Source: Salinispora mooreana
Lineage (GTDB): Bacteria > Actinomycetota > Actinomycetes > Mycobacteriales > Micromonosporaceae
Assembly (NCBI RefSeq): GCF_000379065.1
Contig: NZ_KB900614.1
Location: 1,715,951 to 1,779,950 of the forward strand
Length of the DNA stretch: 64,000 nt
Direction: 5' to 3'
Positions 26,514 to 33,866 of the stretch are shown piece after piece. Made by a program: the position numbers and the translations under genes. Each line of letters opens with the position of its first letter. The stretch's first letter is position 1. Under the pieces are notes generated by a model, which saw only the letters and a list, made by a program, of their open reading frames with translations, was not told where the DNA came from and did not search any database.

Positions 26514-27494
26514 TCAGCCGAGCGCAGCAGTGAAACGGCGGCGAATCTCCCATTGCCACCACCGGTAGGACTCGATCTCGGGACCGAGGGCGCGGGCGGA
26601 CTCGTAGGAGTCGCGCGCCCAGGTGGCGGCGGTGTGTCCCGACACCCCGGTGAGCGCGCCGACGGCCGCCTCCGTATGAGCGGGAATGTGACCTGCGGTG
26701 CGCTGTGCCTCGGCGGCGAAGACCGCGCCTTGGGCCAGGGCGGCACGGTCCTCACCACCTAGCGTGCGCAGCTGCTCGAGATGGCGAACCGTGCAGCCGC
26801 CCGCGTAGGACGCGGCGAGGCCAACGCCGGCCCACAGTTCACGTCGTAGACCGGGTGGAAACCGCTCGATTTGTCGGCTGAGTCCGAAGCCGTCACCACA
26901 CTCGACGAACCAGAGGCTGCGGCCTACCCCCTGCCAAAGCACCGCCTGAACCGGATCCTGGCGGTCTGGTCGATTGGCCAGCCGGCGTATCCAACGCGGT
27001 CCTCCGAAGAAGCCACGGGCAAAACCCGCCCCGTCCAGGGCGAGCCAGCGCAGTAGCGGGTCGAGCGCCAGCCGACGATGCACCACCCGCCAGGGCAGCA
27101 GGGCGGCCGACCATCCGGCTCCGACATGGATCAGGTGTACGAAGCCCGCACCGGGACCGGCGAGCAGGTCACCCAGATGGGTATCACAGCCCCTCGGGCC
27201 GTTCCGCCAAGATCCTCGACGCGGTGTCGCGAGATCTGCCAGCCCCGCGGCCAGCGCAGCTCCCTCGTAGGCGAAGCCGCGATCTTCAGGTCGGATCCGC
27301 GCCAGTTCCGCGTGGATGTCGATCCGCCCGATCCGCCGCCGCAGCTGGTAGCCCTCGACGAAGGTGAACGCGCGGTTCTGTAAGAGCAGTCGACTGGCTG
27401 CTTCACCGCGCCGGTGCTGGCGCCCGGCGAGTTCGACGATCGCAGTGGGCAGGGGTGGCACGAGCAGTCTGCCCCTGCCCTTTCTGGCCTTCAC
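26514..27494 (-). CDS. unbL: Enediyne-cassette protein UnbL (E3), DUF1702 family
   Basis: This 326-residue soluble protein of the DUF1702 family is the UnbL member of the enediyne warhead cassette. Visible family blocks are GFAYEGAALAAGLADL, HLIHVGAGWSAALLPWR, and GVGRSLWFVECGDG followed by ELWAGVGLAASYAGGC. Its function is unknown, although it co-occurs with PKSE and UnbV/UnbU in characterised enediyne clusters. The N terminus is basic (MKARKGRGRLL), and a later start is possible. It is the first gene of the core operon on this strand, 124 bases after a methyltransferase gene, so it may also be co-transcribed with that gene. Confidence 0.92.
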   Translation of the reverse strand: MKARKGRGRLLVPPLPTAIVELAGRQHRRGEAASRLLLQNRAFTFVEGYQLRRRIGRIDIHAELARIRPEDRGFAYEGAALAAGLADLATPRRGSWRNGPRGCDTHLGDLLAGPGAGFVHLIHVGAGWSAALLPWRVVHRRLALDPLLRWLALDGAGFARGFFGGPRWIRRLANRPDRQDPVQAVLWQGVGRSLWFVECGDGFGLSRQIERFPPGLRRELWAGVGLAASYAGGCTVRHLEQLRTLGGEDRAALAQGAVFAAEAQRTAGHIPAHTEAAVGALTGVSGHTAATWARDSYESARALGPEIESYRWWQWEIRRRFTAALG

Positions 27495-27618
27495 CGGTAC
27501 GGCCGATCGTCGGCCTGACTCCTGCCGGCGAGGGCGAGCCGGTGTCCGTAGGCGTCCCGTGGGTCGTTCAGTGGCGTCACCATAGGAAAGATGACCAGCT
27601 CACGCCTGGGTACCATGA

Positions 27619-28506
27619 TCACTCCGTGGTGTCGTCGGGGTCAGGCCGCTGCGCGGGAGAGCCCGCACGACGAGGCCGGCGGGCGCACCCGTGCCAGTAC
27701 GTGAGTCGCCCGGTGCGGTAGGCGTCGAGGTAGAAGTGCGTGGACTCATGCCAGTCCGCTAGTTCCTCATCCGTCGCCACAACGGCAAGTTCGTCGGCCC
27801 GATCAGTCAGGGCAGCCTCGATAGCCCGGAAGCAGTCGACTGCGGAATCGGTCGCGTCGATCATGTGGACATCTGTCAAACCCGCCAAGGTGAACAGGTC
27901 GATCGACCGGGGATGGCGGGGCAACGGACGCAGGCCGTCAAGGTCCCAGGCCTGCCGTTCTATTGCCGTGGTCATCCTGGGGCCCGCTGCCGTGTCGGAA
28001 AAGATCAGCCATCCCCCTGAGCGGAGCGCTCGCCGGGCATTGCGTAGCGCGGCGACCGGATCCGACAGCAGGGTGAGTGAATCGATGACGAGGGCCAGGT
28101 CATAGAGCTGATCCGGCTGCCATCGGGTGACGTCGCCCTCCATGAACGACACACCAGCCAACCCCGGACCCGCTTCGGCGCGGGCCCGGCGAGCAGTGGC
28201 GAGTTGAACACTGTTTAGCTCCACCCCGGTCACCGAGCAGCCGGTGCGCTGGTTGAGGTATCGGGCAACCGCGCCGGTGCCGGAGCACAACTCGAGTACG
28301 TGCGTCAGCGGCCCGACCCGGAACGTCGTCGCGATGGCGTCGAGCAGACGCGCACCGCCGATGTTGGTGAACTCCCACCCACCGTGGACCGGCTCGTACA
28401 CGGCTTTCCGCCAGAGCGGCCCGGCCACCGTGTCGTAGATAAGGTTCTTGTCGCCCTCTGCTGGAACGACATCCCGCTGTGGCGCCTGTTCCGATGCTTC
28501 CGTCAT
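27619..28506 (-). CDS. SAM-dependent methyltransferase (intact copy of a duplicated pair)
   Basis: This is a 295-residue class I methyltransferase with an excellent ribosome-binding site (AGGAGGA, seven bases before ATG 28506). Motif I is THVLELCSGTGAVARYL, motif II VTGVELNSVQLATARR, and the post-II block is LYDLALVIDSLTLLSDP. The N-terminal stretch NLIYDTVAGPLWRKAVYEPV is shared with a broken frame at 33445-33807. The substrate is unknown; a pathway intermediate is likely. It follows a beta-propeller gene (28586-30358) by 79 bases. The same order, propeller then methyltransferase, occurs again in decayed form about 5 kb away, so the segment was duplicated. Confidence 0.85.
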   Translation of the reverse strand: MTEASEQAPQRDVVPAEGDKNLIYDTVAGPLWRKAVYEPVHGGWEFTNIGGARLLDAIATTFRVGPLTHVLELCSGTGAVARYLNQRTGCSVTGVELNSVQLATARRARAEAGPGLAGVSFMEGDVTRWQPDQLYDLALVIDSLTLLSDPVAALRNARRALRSGGWLIFSDTAAGPRMTTAIERQAWDLDGLRPLPRHPRSIDLFTLAGLTDVHMIDATDSAVDCFRAIEAALTDRADELAVVATDEELADWHESTHFYLDAYRTGRLTYWHGCARRPRRAGSPAQRPDPDDTTE

Positions 28507-28585
28507 TCTTTGCTCCTCCTATAGGCGCTGTGCCTGGTCACGCCCTCTGATGCCCACCCGACCGGATGGGGCGTGGTCACATCCG

Positions 28586-30358
28586 TCATCTGCGTCGGGT
28601 GTCGACGGGGCTCCGCACCGGGCCAAGCGGTGGCTGCTCGATGACCTTCGGCGTTCCGGCTTCGGCGACCAAGGGGCGGGCGAGTGAGGCGAGAGGCGAG
28701 TCGGAAGCCCAGATGTTCTCCGCGAGCCAGTACTCGACGGTTGTCCGAGTACGGGTGAAGACGACCTGTTCGCCGTCGGCGGACGGCACGGGGTAGCGGA
28801 CACCCGGCCCTGCCTCGGTCACTACCCGCCCGGCACCATCAGGTAGCTGCTCGTACAACTCTTCGACCCTGGAGGCGACCATTGTCGACAGGGTTCGACC
28901 ATCCCGGGTCAGCTGTGGGTTGTTGCGCTCGATGTAGTCGGGACCCGCGACCGTCACGATCTCCTTGCTGGCTACGTCGATTCGGTAGAAGCCCCAGGTC
29001 CAGTCGCCGCCGCGAGTGGACATGAAAATGACGCTACGTCCGTCGGGAGAAAACGACGGGGCCTCGTCCCACCAACTGTCGTCGGTGAGGTTGGTGAACC
29101 GGCCGCTGTCGAGCTCCAGCACGAGCAGGTTCGCCTCAAAGGGCTCGGTCTCGCTGCGGAACACCAGGCGCCGTCCATCCGGCGCGAAGGAGACGGGTGC
29201 GTGCAGTCCACGTAGGTCAGCGCGGTCGGTTGTCCAGAGCCGTACCCGGCCACTGGGCACGTCGACGGTCGCGATCTCCCATCGAGAGCTGGGGTCGGGC
29301 CGGATCGTGCAGGCGATCGTCCGACCATCCGGGGACCAGGTCGGAAAAGCGGCCTCACCAGCGGGTAGCGGCTGCGAATTCCCCGTATCCAGGTCCAGAA
29401 TCCGCAATGTGGAGCGGCCGCCGACTTCGGCGCCGTAGACAATTCGGCGCCCGTCCGGAGCGAAGGACGCATAGCGGGGCTTGCGCTCCGCCGGCACGAG
29501 GTCCCGTACGGTTCTCGTTCTCCGGTCCCAGATCGCGATGCCGGCCCCCTCGTCGACCAACCGGTGGAAGAAGAGGTGATTTCCGTCTTGCGTCCAGGTG
29601 GGCCAGCGGTCGTCCGCACCGGTAACGACGAGCGGGTCGCCGACACCATCACCGAGGCGCTGCACCCAGATAACGGACCGCCCCTCGTTACTGCGGGAAA
29701 AGGCGACCGCCGGCCGGGTTGGGCAGATGGTTGGCTTGTAGTCCCACGACGAGCCGTCGGTGACCTGGATTGCCTCCGCGGTCTGGCTATCGAGCAACCA
29801 CACCGCGCCCGCACCCGTGTCGTACGAGTGGCAGACGAGCCATCGCCCGTCCGGGGCCCACGAGCAGGCGCCGGCGCGTCCCGGGTGTATCGTCACCGGG
29901 CGAGGCGTGCCGCCGGTGGCCGGCACCACCAGAAAGTGGCGGCGACCCCACGAGCCGCCAACGAAGGCGATCGTGCGTCCATCCGGTGACCACGAAGGGT
30001 ACTCCTCCTCGTGATCGGCCGACGTCAGCTGCCGGATCTGTCCGTCGCTCAGCCGGTACAGCCAAATCGCCTTGTGGCCACTGCGTGATGAAGTGAACGC
30101 CAACTGCCGGCCGTCCGGTGACCATTGCGCCTCTATGTCGTCACCGGCCCCCCATGTACCCTGCTGCCATTTCCCCGAGCGTAGGTCAAAAAACCAAAGA
30201 TTGACGGAGCCATTTCTTTTCGAAGAAGCGACAAATCTACTTCCGTCCGGAGCTATGGCGCCGTCCCCAGAACCGTTCGGATCGACGGCGAGTCGTCGTA
30301 GCCGAAATCCCGCTCCCCCCGCCCCTGCGATACCATCGCCCCCCGCAAACCGCTTCAC
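28586..30358 (-). CDS. TolB/PD40-type beta-propeller protein (paralogue 1)
   Basis: The product is 590 residues from GTG 30358. This start gives exactly the length of its paralogue and overlaps the stop of a 22-codon frame (GTGA). A longer reading from GTG 30442 is possible but lacks a ribosome-binding site. The protein is made of PD40 blades: repeated WSPDGR-type turns, for example AQWSPDGRQLAFTSSRSGHK, SWSPDGRTIAFVGGSWG and SFSPDGRSVIFMSTRGGDW. No signal peptide or catalytic domain is seen, so it is probably a cytoplasmic scaffold or binding protein. It ends GPVRSPVDTRRR, the same 12 residues as the paralogue. It is followed by a methyltransferase gene. Confidence 0.8.
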   Translation of the reverse strand: MKRFAGGDGIAGAGGAGFRLRRLAVDPNGSGDGAIAPDGSRFVASSKRNGSVNLWFFDLRSGKWQQGTWGAGDDIEAQWSPDGRQLAFTSSRSGHKAIWLYRLSDGQIRQLTSADHEEEYPSWSPDGRTIAFVGGSWGRRHFLVVPATGGTPRPVTIHPGRAGACSWAPDGRWLVCHSYDTGAGAVWLLDSQTAEAIQVTDGSSWDYKPTICPTRPAVAFSRSNEGRSVIWVQRLGDGVGDPLVVTGADDRWPTWTQDGNHLFFHRLVDEGAGIAIWDRRTRTVRDLVPAERKPRYASFAPDGRRIVYGAEVGGRSTLRILDLDTGNSQPLPAGEAAFPTWSPDGRTIACTIRPDPSSRWEIATVDVPSGRVRLWTTDRADLRGLHAPVSFAPDGRRLVFRSETEPFEANLLVLELDSGRFTNLTDDSWWDEAPSFSPDGRSVIFMSTRGGDWTWGFYRIDVASKEIVTVAGPDYIERNNPQLTRDGRTLSTMVASRVEELYEQLPDGAGRVVTEAGPGVRYPVPSADGEQVVFTRTRTTVEYWLAENIWASDSPLASLARPLVAEAGTPKVIEQPPLGPVRSPVDTRRR

Positions 30359-30423
30359 GGCACGAGCCGGTAACAGCGGGACGGCCCAACAGGCCGATAG
30401 ATGAACGCCCCATATAACTGCAT
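30355..30423 (-). CDS. 22-codon frame coupled to beta-propeller 1 (leader peptide or small product)
   Basis: ATG 30423 is preceded at six bases by GAGGAGG, the strongest ribosome-binding site in this part of the window. The frame starts MQLYGAFIYRP, ends RCYRLVP and stops so that TGA overlaps the GTG of the propeller gene. It may be a leader peptide that couples translation, or a real small peptide. It is too short to judge by codon use. Confidence 0.45.
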   Translation of the reverse strand: MQLYGAFIYRPVGPSRCYRLVP

Positions 30424-30672
30424 CTCGAACCTCCTCAGTCACACATCGACCGACTTACTGCTTTGCGGTGGATACGACGATCTAGTCCTACCTGGATAAA
30501 CGAGGTACCATCTTCTTGAATCTTGCTGACACGAGCCGTTTCCCGGTCGACAACACCCATAGCATTGATTGAAAAGGTTCAGCAAGATCCAGGTGGATCG
30601 GCCGGGGTCGCTGCCATTTAATTGCGCGAAGCGGAGGCCGGCGGACGCCGGCCTCGGGAGGGGGTCCAAGGG

Positions 30673-31242
30673 ATGGCTGGGCTTTCGGTGGCGACCGACA
30701 TCGTGCACCCGCTGCTCGCACCAGCGGCCAACACTCAGGTCTTCGACGGGTCGGTACTGCCGTGGACCCAGGTGGCCGGACTAATCGAGGCGGCCCGGTG
30801 GACCACCTCGCAGTGGAACCGACAGCCGTGGCGCTTTCTTGTTGGTCGTAAGGGTGACCGCACATACCACGAGCTACACCGCGCGCTGACGCCAACGAAC
30901 CGGATGATCGCCCATGGCGCCGGGACGCTGATACTGGCCCTACGCCAAGCTCAGGGCGTCGACGGCGGCACGTTGGATGGCACCGAATACGAGCTCGGGC
31001 TCGCAGTTGCCCGGCTCAGCGTGCAGGCCCGGGCCACCGGCTGGCGCGTTGTGCAGCTCGGCGGATTCCGCCGGCGCCCGCTGATGGCGACCTTCGAGGT
31101 GCCGGCAGACTTCGAGCCGTTCGTCATCCTTGCCGTCGGCCGTGTGACCGCCGATGTGACCTGCGCTCGCCCACCCCGTTCCCGACTGCCTTTGGCGGAG
31201 ATCGCCTTCACCAGTCGATGGGGTACGACGCCAGGACCGTGA
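30673..31242 (+). CDS. Nitroreductase-like flavoprotein
   Basis: The product is 189 residues from ATG 30673, with AAGG just upstream and GGGAGGGGG further back. Residues about 35-60 (LIEAARWTTSQWNRQPWRFL) match the nitroreductase FMN-binding start RxSxxNxQPWxF. Near the C terminus ELGLAVARLSVQARATGWRV and FVILAVGRV complete the family pattern. The usual RRS-type FMN Arg is replaced by ARWTTSQWN, and the protein is slightly shorter than typical members, so FMN binding may be altered. It would reduce a nitro, quinone or enone group with NAD(P)H. It is divergently transcribed from propeller 1 and could be a tailoring enzyme. Confidence 0.7.
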   Translation: MAGLSVATDIVHPLLAPAANTQVFDGSVLPWTQVAGLIEAARWTTSQWNRQPWRFLVGRKGDRTYHELHRALTPTNRMIAHGAGTLILALRQAQGVDGGTLDGTEYELGLAVARLSVQARATGWRVVQLGGFRRRPLMATFEVPADFEPFVILAVGRVTADVTCARPPRSRLPLAEIAFTSRWGTTPGP

Positions 31243-31330
31243 GCCTGATGAGTATGTGGCAGCGGACAGCGGGGCGGGGAGTGTGCCTACCCCGACGACG
31301 CAACGTGCGGCGGCTCGCTACGGGTGCCCG

Positions 31331-31714
31331 TTACGCCAGGTCACCTGGATCGGCGATACCGTCGACGGGTTCCCACAACTCGAAGCGGTTGCCCTCAGGA
31401 TCGACGGCCCAACCGAACCGCCCGTTGTCGTCGGTCTCGATGCGGTGGTCCACCTCGGCACCCCCGGCTTTGAGCTGGGCAAGCATGGCATCGAGGTCGA
31501 CCACTCGAAAGTTCAGCATGGTCTTTTGCGCCGGCGATCCAAAGTAGTCTGTATCCTCGGAAAATGGGGCGAAGACGGTCGGACCGCCCTGCTGGAACCA
31601 GTAGCCGTCAAGATCCTCCGCCACCACGCCCAGATTGTCCCGGTACCACCGGCTCAGACCTTCTGGGTCTCGTGCCCGCAAGAAGTAGCCTCCGATGCCG
31701 CGCACCCGCTCCAT
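31331..31714 (-). CDS. VOC (glyoxalase-like) protein
   Basis: The product is 127 residues from ATG 31714. This start is preferred over the ATG six bases earlier because AAAGGAG is then correctly spaced. The two VOC modules are IGGYFLRARDPEGLSRWYRD with NLGVV, and NFRVVDLDAMLAQLKAGGAE with DPEGNRFELWEP. The Glu of FELWEP sits at the usual metal position, and the protein resembles small VOC proteins of unknown substrate. It lies convergently near the nitroreductase gene (89 bases apart) and downstream of the second AraC-type gene. A resistance or binding role is possible in this setting. Confidence 0.75.
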   Translation of the reverse strand: MERVRGIGGYFLRARDPEGLSRWYRDNLGVVAEDLDGYWFQQGGPTVFAPFSEDTDYFGSPAQKTMLNFRVVDLDAMLAQLKAGGAEVDHRIETDDNGRFGWAVDPEGNRFELWEPVDGIADPGDLA

Positions 31715-31948
31715 CCCCATCTCCTTTCGGCCAGTGACACGATTGGTCGATGTCCTGAAACTGCGGACCAGCCAGTCTTTCCTTCCACACGCTACTGCCA
31801 GTCCCCTGCGACCTCGAGCATCCACCGCAGGTCGATGAGGAAGTTCATCCAGTCGATCTGGTGTCGTCCTGCCCGTCCCGACATCAAGCACGACGAGGAC
31901 AGCGACTCGGACAGCTCTCGCCGTGTAGTTCCGCCGGGACTGGCTAGA

Positions 31949-32842
31949 TCAGACCGTAAGCTTCGGTGTGCGCGTACTTGCGCGAGCCACTAGGGCAAGC
32001 AGCGAGCGGGAGAACTCGATGGGCGGGTCGAAGCGACGCTGACGGCGCAGGGCGATGTGGAAGGGCTGGTGGGACCGCCCGTCCCGAGCGATCAGCGTTC
32101 GCGTACCGAAGCCGACTCGGCCGAGGGCGCCGACGGGTGCCCCGAGTATGTCGGCGACGGTCGTGACCGGGCTATACCCGACCGAGACGGTGTCGTACTC
32201 GCCGTCGCTGACCGGTGGGGTGCGCACCACGTGATCGGTCTCGACGACCTGGAAGGTCGACGGCCGCTCCCACGGGTGGTCCGTGCGGTACAGCCCGAGA
32301 AGGGCGCAGTACCGCTCCTGTCGGTCCGAGGTGACCGCGCCGACCGGGCCGTCTTCGGCCATCGCGCCGCTGAACTCGATCAGCTCCTGAATCGGCACTT
32401 GGCCGATTCGCTTGACGACCGTGCGGAACCGGCGCGGGGACAGACCCGTCAGGTGACCGAACTGACTGATGAACGTTCCAAGACTCGAATATCCGACAGC
32501 TGAGCAGATTTCCGTCACTGACCGCCGTGAGTTAAGTAGGAGGTGCTGCGCCTCGCACATCCTGAGCGCGGCGAGAAACCGCGCCGGGGTAGTGCAGGTG
32601 ATCTCTCGGAATATTCGATGAAAATGGAACTGGCTCATGGTTGCCACCCGTGCGACATCGACGAGTTGGATAGGCTGCGCCAGGTTTTCGATCATATAGT
32701 CCACAGCCCTGGCGACTGCCGTCACCCGTGCCGCACCCGTGGGTTCTATGAGGCAACGGCCGAAGCTCGCACAGAGTTCGATTTTGTCGCACTGCAGACA
32801 GTTGGCCTCTCTGATCCACCGCAAAGTGGACTGGCCACGCAT
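31949..32842 (-). CDS. AraC-family regulator with N-terminal CX2CX5CX5C motif (paralogue 2)
   Basis: The product is 297 residues from ATG 32842, with GGGGAGGGG upstream; a longer frame to 32887 lacks such a site. Cysteines 15, 18, 24 and 30 form CX2CX5CX5C in NCLQCDKIELCASFGRCLIE. The helix-turn-helix pair follows: LVDVARVATMSQFHFHRIFR, then TEICSAVGYSSLGTFISQFG and GLSPRRFR. It has the same total length and order as paralogue 1 at 13960-14853 and shares its C-terminal domain, for example AVTSDRQERYCALLGLYR against AVTGGPSTGGCAVLGLYR. Both are likely cluster regulators. The conserved cysteines suggest that metal or redox state is sensed. Confidence 0.9.
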   Translation of the reverse strand: MRGQSTLRWIREANCLQCDKIELCASFGRCLIEPTGAARVTAVARAVDYMIENLAQPIQLVDVARVATMSQFHFHRIFREITCTTPARFLAALRMCEAQHLLLNSRRSVTEICSAVGYSSLGTFISQFGHLTGLSPRRFRTVVKRIGQVPIQELIEFSGAMAEDGPVGAVTSDRQERYCALLGLYRTDHPWERPSTFQVVETDHVVRTPPVSDGEYDTVSVGYSPVTTVADILGAPVGALGRVGFGTRTLIARDGRSHQPFHIALRRQRRFDPPIEFSRSLLALVARASTRTPKLTV

Positions 32843-33244
32843 GAGCCCCACCCCTCCCCGAAGGCCGTGCCGTCCGCGGCGGATCATGACGCCGATGCGT
32901 CCGTTGTGTGACTCGGGTCGACCGTGTGATCGCTTCGCCCCTGGACGGCGTTGACCACCGCACGCTGGAAGGGCCCCTGCGGCAGGCCGGTGCCAACGAA
33001 TAGCTCGTCTGATGAGACCGCGTACCAGTTAGGCCGGGTGCGGCTGGGCCCGCTGCACCGCACGGGCGGCCGGTGCGGCGGGGTTGACGCGCGGCGGGCG
33101 GCCCCTCCAACAGCGCCCTGCCCCAGTCGCCCGACCCGAAAGCAGCTCATCGACCCGGCGGCGGACGAGGTGCCCTCGTGCGCCGATGCCGGGGGCAGTT
33201 GTGGAGCCCGGACGTCGAGCTGGCGTTGACCGGCGGCCCGCCGA
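32843..33244. other. Intergenic stretch without a supported gene
   Basis: About 400 bases separate the second AraC-type gene from the small membrane protein gene. Frames exist on both strands, but none has a ribosome-binding site, a recognised domain or convincing codon use. Confidence 0.4.
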
Positions 33245-33448
33245 TCACGGCGATCGGTTCGACTGCACACCAGGCCGGGGCACCGGCGTGACGTACTGGC
33301 GAGTGATGAGGCCGAGCACGGCGGCGCTCAGCGCGATCAGTGCGTTGCTTTGGTTCGGCGTCACGCTGACCACGTCGAAGGCGACGATCAGGTTCATCAC
33401 CGCGACGACCGTGGCCTGTACGAGCACGGGTTCACGGCGCAGGATCAC
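33245..33448 (-). CDS. Small two-helix membrane protein (holin-like)
   Basis: The product is 67 residues from GTG 33448, with GAAGGAG six bases before the start. Two hydrophobic helices are visible: VQATVVAVMNLIVAFDVV and SNALIALSAAVLGLITRQYV, joined by a short turn. Such proteins occur near phage and integrative elements, but no specific function can be given. The start overlaps the stop codon of the broken methyltransferase frame (GTGA), so it is translated from the same message. It may have arrived with the rearrangement that truncated that gene. Confidence 0.55.
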   Translation of the reverse strand: MILRREPVLVQATVVAVMNLIVAFDVVSVTPNQSNALIALSAAVLGLITRQYVTPVPRPGVQSNRSP

Positions 33449-33807
33449 GGCTTCTCCTTCGCGGTCCGCCGCGCTGCGGGCCACTGGTAGGACGGTCTCC
33501 CGCCCAGGGGGGCGTCGATACGGAGGCGCGTAGAGTCGAACCAGGACTGGTACTCGTCACATGAGCAACGTCTGTTGATGTCGGAGGCCTCGACGGCGCC
33601 GGGGCGTAACTTCAGCACCCTCGAGTTCCCGGCGGGGTCGGACTCCGCGGCGAAGCGGTCGAGCAGCGCCGTACCCGCCACGTCGGGGGACCCCCAGCCG
33701 TTGTGCACCGGTTCGTAGATCGCTACGTGCCACGGAACGCTGACTGCGGTGTGGTAAATCATGATCTTGCCGGTCGGGCTGGATATGCCGGTCAGACTGT
33801 GAGCCAT
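33445..33807 (-). pseudogene. Methyltransferase remnant, decayed copy of the gene at 27619-28506
   Basis: The frame from ATG 33807 still has a ribosome-binding site (GGAGAG). Its first part matches the intact methyltransferase: IMIYHTAVSVPWHVAIYEPV and HNGWGSPDVAGTALLDRF align with that protein's N terminus. At the SAM-binding motif it diverges: LELCSGTGAVARYL becomes LKLRPGAVEASDINR, with the glycine-rich loop destroyed. The frame then ends after 120 residues instead of 295. It follows beta-propeller 2 by 59 bases, the same order as the intact pair. It is a pseudogene formed after segmental duplication. Confidence 0.75.
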
Positions 33808-33866
33808 GCGGATCTCTCCAAAGGTGACGAGGGGTTCGGGAAACTGATGCCCGGCCGGAGCGGACA

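Noticed and set aside
32884..33270. Minus-strand frame of 128 codons next to the second AraC-type gene
   Set aside because: No ribosome-binding site, no domain and composition typical of chance frames in GC-rich DNA.
33245..33807. A complete second methyltransferase
   Set aside because: The SAM-binding loop is destroyed and the frame stops at 120 residues, followed by an unrelated membrane protein gene.
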